NCBI GenBank assembly: GCA_046541515.1
Contig: JBKHDD010000121.1
Coordinates: 1 to 14,725 of the forward strand
Direction: 5' to 3'
DNA: 14,725 nucleotides
From: CAYFVR01 sp046541515
Lineage (GTDB): Bacteria > Desulfobacterota > Desulfobacteria > Desulfobacterales > Desulfococcaceae
Part shown: piece after piece, positions 1 to 7,936 of the stretch
How the letters are laid out: the number at the start of each line of letters is the position of its first letter
How positions within the stretch are numbered: the stretch's first letter is position 1
The notes under the pieces: model-generated
Database searches by the model: none
What the model was told of the DNA's origin: nothing
Seen by the model: the letters and a program-made list of their open reading frames with translations, nothing else
Made by a program: the position numbers and the translations under genes

Positions 1-11
1 AGGAGAACGGT

Positions 12-1316
12 ATGGAAGGTGCGTGGATTCCGGTCACGGTGTTTCTGCTCGTCTACGTCGCGTTGACCTTCGAGCTGGTCAACAAGGCGGTGGCCGCGCT
101 GCTGGGCGTTTCGGTGCTCTTCATCCTGAACATCGTTCAGGAGCACCACGCGGCCGAATTCATCAACTACGAAACCATCATGCTGCTCCTGGGCATGATG
201 ATCATCGTCAGCATTCTCCGCCATTCCGGCGCGTTTACCTTTGCCTCGGTCCGCATCGCCGAATGGACCGACGGCAGCCCCTCCAGAATTCTGCTCCTTT
301 TCTCCGTGGTCACGGCGGTCACGTCGGCCTTTCTGGACAACGTCACCACCGTGCTCATCGTCATTCCCATCCTGATCGAGCTGACCTCCGGCATGGGGCT
401 GGACCCCAAACCCTACGTCGTCAGCCAGGCCATCATCTCCAACATCGGCGGCACCGCCACGTTGATTGGCGACCCGCCCAACATCATCATCGGCTCGGAG
501 GCGGGGCTCACCTTCAACCAGTTCATCGTCAACCTGACGCCGCCGGTGATTTTCTGTTTCATCCTGGGTCTCGGCTACATTTATGCCGTGAACCGGCGGG
601 AATACCGCGACATCCGGGACGACCTGATGAAGCTGTTTTCCGTGCAGCTTCTGCTGGAAAAAATCCGGTTCCGATTCACCAGCGTCGGCATGGACCGGCG
701 ACTGGTCAAAAAGGGACTGGCTTGCCTCGCCCTGGCGCTGCTGCTGTTCGTCACCCAGACCGTCACCGGCATTTCCTCCGGCGTGGTGGCGCTCTTCGCC
801 GCCATGGTCCTGCTGCTGATTTCCCGGGTGGACGTGGAGGAAATCCTGCTGGACGTGGAATGGACGACCCTTCTGTTCTTCGCCGGCCTGTTCATTCTGG
901 TGGGGGTGCTGGAGGAAAAGGGCGTCATCGAATGGATCGCCGAAACGGTGTTCATGCGGTTGGGAAGCAATCCCTACGTCATCGTGCTGGTGATTCTCTG
1001 GGTGTCGGGCCTCGTCTCCGGATTTCTGGACAACATCCCGTTCACCGTCACCATGATCCCGATCATCGAGCACCTCCTCAAAACCAGCCCGATTCCCGAC
1101 AACGTGCTCTGGTGGTCCCTGGCCCTGGGCGCCTGCCTGGGCGGAAACTTCACCTACATCGGGGCCTCGGCCAATATCGTGACGGTGGGCATCGCCAAGA
1201 AGCACGGGGTGAACATCACGTTCCTCGATTTCATGAAAACCGGCGTGCCGGTCACCATCATCACCCTGCTGGTCGCGTCGGGCTACCTGGTGATTCATCT
1301 CTGGGCGGTCATGTAA
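12..1316 (+). CDS. NhaD/ArsB-type inner-membrane ion transporter
   Basis: A 434-residue, almost entirely hydrophobic protein of the ion transporter superfamily that includes ArsB, NhaD and the P protein. It shows the internal two-fold repeat typical of this fold. FLDN at residues 107-110 is mirrored by FLDN at 338-341, and the re-entrant loop GGTATLIGDPPN (146-157) is mirrored by LGGNFTYIGASAN (376-388). About 11-12 membrane segments are expected. Family members move Na+, arsenite or dicarboxylates using an ion gradient; the substrate here cannot be read from sequence. The length is normal for the family. The ATG follows AGGAGAACGGT, a good ribosome site right at the window edge, so its promoter lies outside. 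The next gene starts 17 bp after the stop, so the two are probably co-transcribed. Family assignment is firm, substrate is not. Confidence 0.9.
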   Translation: MEGAWIPVTVFLLVYVALTFELVNKAVAALLGVSVLFILNIVQEHHAAEFINYETIMLLLGMMIIVSILRHSGAFTFASVRIAEWTDGSPSRILLLFSVVTAVTSAFLDNVTTVLIVIPILIELTSGMGLDPKPYVVSQAIISNIGGTATLIGDPPNIIIGSEAGLTFNQFIVNLTPPVIFCFILGLGYIYAVNRREYRDIRDDLMKLFSVQLLLEKIRFRFTSVGMDRRLVKKGLACLALALLLFVTQTVTGISSGVVALFAAMVLLLISRVDVEEILLDVEWTTLLFFAGLFILVGVLEEKGVIEWIAETVFMRLGSNPYVIVLVILWVSGLVSGFLDNIPFTVTMIPIIEHLLKTSPIPDNVLWWSLALGACLGGNFTYIGASANIVTVGIAKKHGVNITFLDFMKTGVPVTIITLLVASGYLVIHLWAVM

Positions 1317-1333
1317 AAAAAGGAGGCGATTCC

Positions 1334-2254
1334 ATGGAAACCGCGTTGGAAGAATCGAAAACACCGGAACAAATCCGAAAAGAACGGGACATTTTGTACG
1401 GGCTCTTTCGGGATCACATGGAGCTGCAAGGCTCCCTGCACGCCACCGAAATCGCCTTGGCTGCCCTGTTGAAATCCCTTCGCCTGTTTACGCCCGAAGA
1501 ACCGGAAGACTTTGACCGGCAACTGGGCCAGCTCTACGACGCCATCTGGTCGAGCGAACCGCGCATCACCCCGCTGATCTCCATGCTTTCCATTTGCGAC
1601 GCCGACGCCAAAACCAACGCCCTGACCGACGCCCGCGAAAAAATGATCGCCTGCATTCAGGGCCGGCTGAATTACGTCAACGAAAGCGTGGAGCGGGTGG
1701 CCGAGGCGGGAGCGCATTTGGTGGAGGACGGGGATTTTATCGTCGTCCATTCGGTCAGCATCATTCTGAAACGGCTGCTGGGAAAAGCCAAGGAGCGGGG
1801 CAAGTCGTTCAAGGTGCTGATTTTGAAACAGGACATGAACAAAACCGGCCAGGTGATGCGGCAACTGCGGGAGGAGGGGGTTGATTATCGGGCGGCCCCT
1901 GAGTATTCTGTCGCACACTTTATGGACCAGGCGACCAAAATGTTTCTGGGCGCCATGGCCATCACCGAGGACGACAAGGCGGTCTGCTCCGTCGGGACCG
2001 CCTCCATCGTGGGAATGGCCCATCTCAACAACCTTCCCGTTTATCTTTTCGTGAGCCCGCTCGCCCTGTCGGACAAGGTGTGCGGGGATCACAACATCCA
2101 CCGAAAAGAGGAAGTCTGCGTGGACTCCGGATTGGAATACACCCAGATCATCCACTCCAACGACGTGGTGGACATTTGCATGATGAATCATCTGGTCGGC
2201 GAGGACGGCGAGATGGACGAAAGCTGGCGGGAGCGGTTCGCCTGTCGGATTTGA
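1334..2254 (+). CDS. eIF2B-fold (initiation factor 2B / sugar-phosphate isomerase family) protein, probably non-catalytic
   Basis: A 306-residue soluble protein. The start is the ATG preceded by AGGAGGCGATTCC; the open frame continues upstream only as an overlap with the transporter gene. The N-terminal half is helical. The C-terminal half follows the Rossmann-like fold of eIF2B alpha/beta/delta, ribose-1,5-bisphosphate isomerase and MtnA. FIVVHSVSIILKRLL (135-149) stands where the family has a 'LTHS.S..V...L' strand and helix, and VGTASIVGMAHLNNLPVYLF (220-239) stands where it has 'N..GT...A..A......PfyV'. The family's ESRP-like motif is replaced by KQDMNKTG (165-172). The segment normally reading GAD, whose Asp is catalytic in the isomerases, reads GAM (206-208). 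I infer a binding or regulatory role, perhaps sensing a nucleotide or sugar phosphate. Fold assignment comes from motif memory and is moderately sure; function is unknown. Confidence 0.7.
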   Translation: METALEESKTPEQIRKERDILYGLFRDHMELQGSLHATEIALAALLKSLRLFTPEEPEDFDRQLGQLYDAIWSSEPRITPLISMLSICDADAKTNALTDAREKMIACIQGRLNYVNESVERVAEAGAHLVEDGDFIVVHSVSIILKRLLGKAKERGKSFKVLILKQDMNKTGQVMRQLREEGVDYRAAPEYSVAHFMDQATKMFLGAMAITEDDKAVCSVGTASIVGMAHLNNLPVYLFVSPLALSDKVCGDHNIHRKEEVCVDSGLEYTQIIHSNDVVDICMMNHLVGEDGEMDESWRERFACRI

Positions 2255-2339
2255 ACCCGAAATGGCTGTTCGACCGGGCTCCGCTCCCCCGATTCCGGCA
2301 GACGGAAAATCTTGACGAACGGAAGGCTTTGCGCCGAAT

Positions 2340-2367
2340 CGCGCCGGGGGGACGAACCCTCGGCGCG
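2340..2367 (+). other. Stem-loop in the gap before the hydrolase gene
   Basis: CGCGCCG (2340-2346) and CGGCGCG (2361-2367) form a perfect 7-bp GC stem with a 14-nt loop, in the 152-bp gap between two genes. No T-run follows, so it is not an intrinsic terminator. It could be an mRNA stability or processing hairpin, or chance in GC-rich DNA. Confidence 0.35.
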
Positions 2368-2406
2368 GTTTCGGAAACGGGAACGTTTGCGAGAAAGGTG
2401 TTTTGG

Positions 2407-3726
2407 ATGAACGGCAGGCTTGAAGCGAAAGAATGGTCTTCCCTGGCGGTCCTTCTACTTCTCTGGTGGCCGCTCCTCTGGTGGGCGGCCGCCGCCGGCG
2501 CGGCGGAACCGGGCGCGGAATACGATTATCCCATCGAGAACCCGCTGAAGGCCACGGTGGCCGGCGCGCCGGGGGAAAAGACGCTGGACGAGATTCTTTT
2601 CCGGGAGCGGCTGCTGTCCGTGACGCCCTTTCCCGATCGCCCGCTTCCCGCCCTGGTGGAATCCCTGCGGGACCTGCCCTTCATCCTGGCCTCCCAGCCG
2701 GAACCCGCGCCGCTCATCTTCTGCATCGCCGGGACCGGCTCCAACCACGACGCTTTCGGCATGCGGCGGCTGCGGAACGTCTTCCACAACGCCGGATTCC
2801 ACGTGGTCTCTCTGGGATCGCCCTTCACCCGCCGGTTCGCCATCGCGGCGTCGGAATCCGCCGTTCCGGGCATCGCGGCCGCCGACGCCCGGGATCTGTA
2901 TCGGGCCATGATCCTGATCCGGGAGGAAATCGCCGACCGGGTCGAAGTGACCGAAACCCATCTGATGGGCTACAGCCTGGGCGGATTTAACGCCGCCTTT
3001 CTGGCCCGGCTGGACGCGGAAGAGAGCGTCTTCGGTTTCCGGCGAGTGTTGCTGGTCAATCCGCCCATGAATCTGATGGAATCGGCCGCCCGATTCGACC
3101 AATACATCGCCGAAAACGTGGCCGGCCGGGCGGACCGGTTCCTGGACCGGCTCATGGAAAAGATGTCCTCCTATTTCCAGCGACAAGGCCGCGTGGCGGT
3201 GGACGACAAATTTTTGTATGAACTGGAACAAATTTCCCCCCTGGAAGAGGGCGAGCTGGAAGGGCTCATCGGGATCGTCTTCCGGCTGGCCATGTCCAAG
3301 GTCTTGTTTACCTCCGACCTGCTCAACGGCGGCGGCCATGTGCTGCCGCCCGGGACGGTGCTCCGCGTCACCGATTCCACCACCCCGTTTTTCCGGGCCT
3401 CGCTGCGATGGACCTTCGCGGATTACGCCCGGGAAATCGTGCTCCCCCGGTGGCGAAAAGTCCATCCCGACGCCGATCTGGCCCATATGCGCCGGGGCAA
3501 CGACCTTCGCGGGATCGCCGATTTCCTTCGAGGCGCTTCCCATGTGGCGATGGTTCACAACCGGGACGACATTATCCTGAAGCCCGGCGATATCGCCGTC
3601 TTGCAGGATATGTTTGGCGCCCGGGCCACCATCTGGCCCCGGGGCGGCCACCTGGGCAATATGCTTTACGGTCCCAACATCGACCACATGCTCCGCTTTT
3701 TGACGGGCACGGAGGAGGACGCGTGA
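2407..3726 (+). CDS. Secreted or membrane-anchored alpha/beta hydrolase (serine hydrolase, possible lipid esterase)
   Basis: A 439-residue protein. The ATG was chosen because it follows GAAAGGTG and opens directly into a signal peptide or membrane anchor: a charged N terminus, then LAVLLLLWWPLLWW (13-26) and an Ala-rich stretch ending near AGAAE (30-34). An alpha/beta hydrolase domain follows. The oxyanion-hole region is likely FCIAGTGSNHD (105-115). The nucleophile elbow is GYSLGG (188-193) with Ser190. Candidate acid and base are Asp387/Asp388 (NRDDII) and His415 (RGGHLGN). The protein should act outside the inner membrane. Its stop overlaps the start of mlaA by 4 bp (GTGA), so the two are translationally coupled and a substrate among envelope lipids is plausible. 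That is inference; other esters or peptides remain possible. The catalytic triad is consistent with an active enzyme. Confidence 0.8.
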   Translation: MNGRLEAKEWSSLAVLLLLWWPLLWWAAAAGAAEPGAEYDYPIENPLKATVAGAPGEKTLDEILFRERLLSVTPFPDRPLPALVESLRDLPFILASQPEPAPLIFCIAGTGSNHDAFGMRRLRNVFHNAGFHVVSLGSPFTRRFAIAASESAVPGIAAADARDLYRAMILIREEIADRVEVTETHLMGYSLGGFNAAFLARLDAEESVFGFRRVLLVNPPMNLMESAARFDQYIAENVAGRADRFLDRLMEKMSSYFQRQGRVAVDDKFLYELEQISPLEEGELEGLIGIVFRLAMSKVLFTSDLLNGGGHVLPPGTVLRVTDSTTPFFRASLRWTFADYAREIVLPRWRKVHPDADLAHMRRGNDLRGIADFLRGASHVAMVHNRDDIILKPGDIAVLQDMFGARATIWPRGGHLGNMLYGPNIDHMLRFLTGTEEDA

Positions 3727-4496
3727 AGGCCAGCCGAATTTCCGCTCTTTGGACGGTGACGCTCCTGGCCCTGGCCCTCTCGGGCTGCGCCACCGGGAAC
3801 GCCCCGGCCCCCCTGCCGCCGCCGGGAGCGTCTTCGCCCACCGGCGGAGATCACCTTGACTTTCTGGACGCCCACGATCCCCTGGAGCCCATGAACCGGG
3901 CCATTTACCGGTTCAACGTGGTGGTGGACCGTCATGTGCTGGAGCCGGCCGTCCGGGTCTACGAGCGGTTCCTGCCGGAATACGCCCGGGAACGGATTTC
4001 CGACTTCTTTTCCAACCTGGGAGACGTGCCCGTACTGCTCAACTGCGCGTTGCAGGCCAAGGGGGAACGGGCCGGAACGGTTCTCGCCCGGATCATGGTC
4101 AACACCGTGGTCGGGGTGGGGGGATTGTGGGACGTGGCGGAAACCCAGGGACTGCCCAAGTACAACGAGGATTTTGGCCAGACCCTGGCGGTCTACGGCG
4201 TGGGCGCGGGACCGTATCTGGTGATTCCGGTGCTGGGTCCGTCCACCATCCGGGACGCGGGCGGCAGAATCGTGGACGGCGCGACCCAAAATTTCGTGAC
4301 GGGGCTGGTGGGCGGCGACGCGGCCACCGATCTGGCCCTTTCCGTGGTGGACGGCCTGGAATTCCGGGCCTCCATGCCGGTGGGATACGGGGGATTCGAT
4401 TCCCCCTTCGAATACGAAATGGTCCGGACGCTCTATCTGGACATCCGGAATTTCTTGATTCACGACGGGGCTTTGCCGCCCCCGGAGGAGGAGTAG
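3723..4496 (+). CDS. mlaA: MlaA (VacJ) family outer-membrane lipoprotein of phospholipid transport
   Basis: A 257-residue lipoprotein. The start is GTG at 3723, overlapping the previous stop (GTGA) and preceded by GGAGGAGG at 3711-3718. A signal peptide ends in a clear lipobox, ALSGC, with Cys22 as the lipidation site. A Pro-rich linker follows. The MlaA signature DPLEPMNRAIYRFN is at residues 52-65, and a family-like 'GPYLVIPVLGPSTIRDAGG' segment appears near residue 165. MlaA sits in the inner leaflet of the outer membrane with porins and removes misplaced phospholipids, passing them to MlaC and MlaFEDB. None of those other Mla genes is in the window. It is coupled to the upstream hydrolase, and its 3' end supplies the ribosome site (GGAGGAGGAG) of the downstream CoA-transferase. 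Length is normal and the assignment is firm. Confidence 0.93.
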   Translation: MKASRISALWTVTLLALALSGCATGNAPAPLPPPGASSPTGGDHLDFLDAHDPLEPMNRAIYRFNVVVDRHVLEPAVRVYERFLPEYARERISDFFSNLGDVPVLLNCALQAKGERAGTVLARIMVNTVVGVGGLWDVAETQGLPKYNEDFGQTLAVYGVGAGPYLVIPVLGPSTIRDAGGRIVDGATQNFVTGLVGGDAATDLALSVVDGLEFRASMPVGYGGFDSPFEYEMVRTLYLDIRNFLIHDGALPPPEEE

Positions 4497-4501
4497 CCAT
4501 C

Positions 4502-5857
4502 ATGCGCGTGGTGCAAGCGATCGACGAGGCCGTCAACCCCGGAATCCTTCCCCCGGGCAGCCGGATTTACGCCGGCGGGAACGCCGCCACTCCCCAAATG
4601 CTGTTCCGCCAGATCGCGGCCGATTCGGGAATCCGGGACGTGGAACTGCTCGGGGTGCTGTTTCTGGGCGAAATCGGAGAACTGTTTTCCCGGGAGGTCT
4701 GCGAACGGGTGACCCACCGGGTCATTTTCAACAGCCACCATTCCCGGGAGGCGGTCAACCGGGGCTGGGCGGCCTACCAGCTCATGCATTTGTCCGACAT
4801 TCCCCACCAGGTGGTGGAGCACATCCAGCCGGACCGGGTGTTGCTGACCGTGGCGGGGCCGGACAACGGCGGCAACTACAGCCTGGGCGCCACGGTGGAC
4901 GCCCTGAAATTCGCGGTGCAATACGCCAAGGAAAACGGCGGCATGGTGATCGCGGAGCGCAACGCGCAAATGCCCTTCGTGCTGGGGGCCACGATTCACG
5001 AGAGCGCCATCGACATCCTCGTCGACACCGACTACGCGCTGCCCAAAAGTCCCGTGAAGCCCCCGGACGCGCGTTCCCGCCGGATCGGAGAAATCATCGC
5101 CTCCCGCTTCATCCCGAACGGCGCGACGTTGCAATTCGGCATCGGCGAGGTGCCCGAGGCGGTGGCCGACGCCATTTTGGAAATGGGGACCAAAGACCTG
5201 GGCATCCACACCGAACTGTTCGCCGACGCCATGCGCAAGCTGGTCATGGGCGGCGCGGTGACCAACAAGCACACCCGAAACAACGCCTCCACCTCGACAT
5301 TCTTTTTGTCCTCGGACGCCGAGGGCTATCGGTGGTTGCATGGGAACTGCTCGGTCCAGAGCCGCTCCTGCACCTACACCAATGGCGTGTTGAACATCGC
5401 CCGGCAGCCCAGGATGGTGGCGGTGAACGGCGCCATCGGGGTGGACCTGCACGGCAACATCTGGGCAGATTCCCTCCAGGCCCGGAAAATTTACAGCGGC
5501 GTGGGCGGGCAGGCGGATTTCCTGCGGGGGGCCTATCTATCGGAAGGGGGCGTGCCCATCATCGCCCTGAAATCCACCACGGCCAAGGGCGTGCCCAAAA
5601 TCGTGGACAAATGCCCCGCCGGGATCACCACCACGGCCATCCCCGCCGACCCGGTGGTCATCGTGACGGAAAACGGCGCGTTCAATCCCAGCGGATTGTC
5701 CATCGTGGAGCATGCCGTTGGGATTGCCCACCTGGCCGAACCGGAAACCCGGGACGCCCTGCTGAAGCACATTTACGACAGCGAGGAGTTCCACAATCCC
5801 AGAGAGGCGCTGAAGGAGGGGAGGGCGAAGGGATTTATGGCGTATGAGGATATTTGA
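4502..5857 (+). CDS. Acetyl-CoA hydrolase / 4-hydroxybutyrate CoA-transferase family enzyme
   Basis: A 451-residue class I-type CoA-transferase. The ATG follows GGAGGAGGAG (4484-4493), which overlaps the end of mlaA; the gap is 5 bp. The N-terminal domain holds YAGGNAATPQML near residues 22-33. The second domain holds the glycine loop FGIGEVP (212-218) and GIHTELFADA, in which Glu238 is the likely catalytic glutamate that forms a glutamyl-CoA thioester. From memory this number equals that of the studied clostridial 4-hydroxybutyrate CoA-transferase. The late motifs GGQADFLRGA and LSIVEHAVG are also typical. It moves CoA between an acyl-CoA and acetate, butyrate or a hydroxy acid in the cytoplasm; the exact acid is not readable. 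The terminator that once stood 33 bp after the stop is now interrupted by a small mobile element. Confidence 0.88.
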   Translation: MRVVQAIDEAVNPGILPPGSRIYAGGNAATPQMLFRQIAADSGIRDVELLGVLFLGEIGELFSREVCERVTHRVIFNSHHSREAVNRGWAAYQLMHLSDIPHQVVEHIQPDRVLLTVAGPDNGGNYSLGATVDALKFAVQYAKENGGMVIAERNAQMPFVLGATIHESAIDILVDTDYALPKSPVKPPDARSRRIGEIIASRFIPNGATLQFGIGEVPEAVADAILEMGTKDLGIHTELFADAMRKLVMGGAVTNKHTRNNASTSTFFLSSDAEGYRWLHGNCSVQSRSCTYTNGVLNIARQPRMVAVNGAIGVDLHGNIWADSLQARKIYSGVGGQADFLRGAYLSEGGVPIIALKSTTAKGVPKIVDKCPAGITTTAIPADPVVIVTENGAFNPSGLSIVEHAVGIAHLAEPETRDALLKHIYDSEEFHNPREALKEGRAKGFMAYEDI

Positions 5858-5890
5858 AGCGAAATTGGCGCGAAAATTTTGATTTCCATG

Positions 5891-5898
5891 GGGCCGCG
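5891..5898. repeat. Left copy of 8-bp target-site duplication
   Basis: GGGCCGCG here and at 6034-6041 directly abut the ends of the miniature element. The flanking bases differ (G before this copy, C before the other; G after this copy, A after the other), so the repeat is exactly 8 bp. Confidence 0.75.
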
Positions 5899-6033
5899 GG
5901 CACTGGTTCGGTTGAATGGGAATCCAAATAAAATCAGGATGTTGGATTGCAGAGCCATTCCCGTGCAAACGCTTGATTTTTCGAGGAAATCACCGCCCCG
6001 GCCTACTTTTTCCCATTCAACCGAACCAGCGCC
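5899..6033. mobile_element. MITE-like element, 135 bp, 24-bp terminal inverted repeats
   Basis: The left end GGCA + CTGGTTCGGTTGAATGGGAA (5899-5922) is matched in reverse complement by the right end (6010-6033), with one mismatch in 24 (A versus G at the fourth base). The ends are flanked by exact 8-bp direct repeats GGGCCGCG at 5891-5898 and 6034-6041, which look like a target-site duplication. The 87-bp interior is less GC-rich and encodes nothing evident. This is the structure of a non-autonomous miniature inverted-repeat element. Ends starting with GG and an 8-bp duplication would fit mobilisation by an ISL3-type transposase, among others, but no transposase or second copy is in the window. 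If transcribed it would fold into one long hairpin. Confidence 0.8.
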
Positions 6034-6058
6034 GGGCCGCGAATGCGGCCCTTTTTTT
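6034..6058 (+). terminator. Rho-independent terminator of the 12-5857 gene set
   Basis: A perfect 7-bp stem GGGCCGC / GCGGCCC with a GAAT loop is followed by seven T. Its first eight bases are also the right copy of the target duplication. The ancestral terminator therefore stood 33 bp after the CoA-transferase stop. The insertion pushed it 143 bp further but left it intact. Confidence 0.85.
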
Positions 6059-6107
6059 GTTTTCAGTGGGATCGGGCGGCGGGTTTTCCCACCGATGGCA
6101 TGTCGGT

Positions 6108-7898
6108 TCAAACGTCCGGCAGCGTTTTTAAACCCACATGGGCCAGCAATCCATCCAAATCGGCGCGGTCGGACCAGAGCATTTCCTTTTCGGCCATCAG
6201 CGCCTCGGCCTCGGGCGTGAAGCCGTCGTGGGCGAAGAACCAGAGGACCAAGGTCTCCAAGAGGTCCTTTCGCTCCTCCCGAACCTTTTCTCCTTTCCGC
6301 AGCAGGGACTCCACCTCCTTGACGCCCACTTTGCGATCCCGCCACCACTTGCTCTCGCAGAGCCAGACCTCTGCGCCGGCCGCAGCGTAAACGTCCACTT
6401 CCATGTCCGGCGCCGCGCCAAGTCGCACCCGATGATGGATGTAGCTGAATTGCCAGTTCACGGGAACGTCTTCCGGCCGATGGACCCACCGGGCGGGAAG
6501 GGCGCCGTCCTGGCTGTTCCAGAGAATTTGGGCCATGTAGATTTCGCCCAGATACCCCAGATGGTCGTGAATCCGCCGCTTTAATTTTCGATATTGCGCC
6601 CGGATGTCGTCCCGAACGCCGGAGGCGGTTTTTCCTTCAACCGCCATCCGTCCCCAAACCTTGAGGAATTCCAGCAGGATGGGATCGTCGATTTTCCGGA
6701 ACCATCCGCCCAGTTCGGAGTATTCAAGCAGGTCGCCCCGGGACAACTTCACCAGCACGTCCCGAACCGTTTCCACGGAAACCTCCCGGCCGTCCCGCTC
6801 GGCCAGTTCCCGTTGAATCCGCTCCGGGCGTATCCATTCCCCCTCTTCCAGCGCGGAGAGGTACAATATCCACTTGGTGATGCCGTGTTCGTTGATCCGC
6901 TCGATCCAGCGATTTACTTGATCGTTCAGCTCGCCCCAAATGAAGCCCGAGGACAAATCCACCGCGAGGATTTCGTTGATTCGGTCTTCGTCCAGCAGGG
7001 GCTTTCTTTGTTCCACCGATTGCTGGATGACGGCCGTGATGTAAAACGGATTTCCGCCGCAGCGGGAAGCGACGACGGGGGCCATTTCCTCCGGAACGTC
7101 CGCCTTGTAATACCCAGCGCTCCGAAGCGCCAACTCGTTCCCCCAGTATTCCGTCAAGGGGCCGATTGGATGACTTTGAAATCGGCCGAACAGGGAGCCG
7201 CGGCCCAAAATCTCGTTGGCCAAAATGCTCATGGCCGATCCGGTGACGAAATGGGGGCAGGTGGGAGACTCCACGGCTTGCTGCATCAGGCCGACGATAT
7301 CAAAATTGTATTGGGGGAGCCGGGTATATTGGAATTCGTCCAAAAACATTGCCACGGTGCTGTCGTCCCGGTCGGAAACCCATCGGGGCAAGGTCAAAAC
7401 GCTGGATTCCGGATCGGTCACTTCCTTCCTGGAAAGGCTATCCAGCAAATTCAGCGTACCCTTGAGCGCAAAGCTTTGCGGAACTTTCGATTCCGCCAGC
7501 TCGACAAGAGATTTTCGAGGATACGCTTTTTCGGAAAGAATATCCGGATTCCGCAGGCGGAAGGCGGCGTACCAGCGAAGGAAATTCTCCGCGTACCGGG
7601 CGGCGAAATCCCATTTGTCCACCACCCGCTCTTCGAAGCTATAGTAGACCGGCACCACGGAGGCGGAAAGGTCCGGGTAATTTTCCTGCTCGAAAAACAG
7701 GCGATTGACCACCCTCTTGAAAATCTCCGTCTTGCCCATCCGCCGCTGGCCCAGGAGGACCGTGGAAAAGCTCCGGCGCGTGATGGCCTTCAAGGCGGCC
7801 TGGTGGAGATATTCCAGCGGTTCCTCCCGGTCGGTGTAGACCGGCTCGGGGGTGATGGGGCGGATGGCCCAGGGGGGAGAATTGGTCGGGGAATTCAT
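6108..7898 (-). CDS. P-loop ATPase with winged-helix region and C-terminal PD-(D/E)xK-like domain
   Basis: A 596-residue protein. The ATG at 7898 is preceded by GGAGGG (7902-7907), 3 nt away. An in-frame TTG 39 bp upstream is less convincing. Domain order: N-terminal NTPase with Walker A GQRRMGKT (50-57), Walker B VAMFLDEFQ (182-190), a sensor-like FVTGSA (217-222) and RCGGNPFYI (279-287), as in archaeal-type/STAND-like ATPases; a winged-helix-like region (about 340-412); then a domain with E452 (GYLGEIYMAQIL), E500/D502 (DMEVDVY) and E515-S-K517 (CESKWW), matching the pattern of PD-(D/E)xK nucleases. Related ATPase-nuclease proteins are common accessory genes, often of unknown function, and have been suspected in defence or mobile-element biology. 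It stands alone, with its own upstream region and convergent to the CoA-transferase set. Domain calls are from motifs; the function is unknown. Confidence 0.8.
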   Translation of the reverse strand: MNSPTNSPPWAIRPITPEPVYTDREEPLEYLHQAALKAITRRSFSTVLLGQRRMGKTEIFKRVVNRLFFEQENYPDLSASVVPVYYSFEERVVDKWDFAARYAENFLRWYAAFRLRNPDILSEKAYPRKSLVELAESKVPQSFALKGTLNLLDSLSRKEVTDPESSVLTLPRWVSDRDDSTVAMFLDEFQYTRLPQYNFDIVGLMQQAVESPTCPHFVTGSAMSILANEILGRGSLFGRFQSHPIGPLTEYWGNELALRSAGYYKADVPEEMAPVVASRCGGNPFYITAVIQQSVEQRKPLLDEDRINEILAVDLSSGFIWGELNDQVNRWIERINEHGITKWILYLSALEEGEWIRPERIQRELAERDGREVSVETVRDVLVKLSRGDLLEYSELGGWFRKIDDPILLEFLKVWGRMAVEGKTASGVRDDIRAQYRKLKRRIHDHLGYLGEIYMAQILWNSQDGALPARWVHRPEDVPVNWQFSYIHHRVRLGAAPDMEVDVYAAAGAEVWLCESKWWRDRKVGVKEVESLLRKGEKVREERKDLLETLVLWFFAHDGFTPEAEALMAEKEMLWSDRADLDGLLAHVGLKTLPDV

Positions 7899-7936
7899 TT
7901 TCCCTCCAGACAAGTTGGACGAAACGAATAAACCCA

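Noticed and set aside
23..1333. Upstream extension of the eIF2B-fold frame through the transporter gene
   Set aside because: The extension is Arg/His/Gly-rich nonsense in a second frame of the transporter. The ATG at 1334 has its own AGGAGG site.
2312..2317. TTGACG as a -35 box for the hydrolase gene
   Set aside because: No acceptable -10 sequence lies 16-18 bp downstream. A separate promoter here is possible but not supported.
2455..3687. Long open frame on the minus strand opposite the hydrolase gene
   Set aside because: Its translation is rich in Gly, His, Arg and Gln with no recognisable motif, as expected from the shadow of a GC-rich gene. The plus-strand frame has a signal segment, GYSLGG and a ribosome site.
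4460..5452. Long minus-strand open frame opposite the CoA-transferase gene
   Set aside because: It has shadow-type composition, and the plus strand encodes a clear CoA-transferase with a catalytic Glu and glycine loop.
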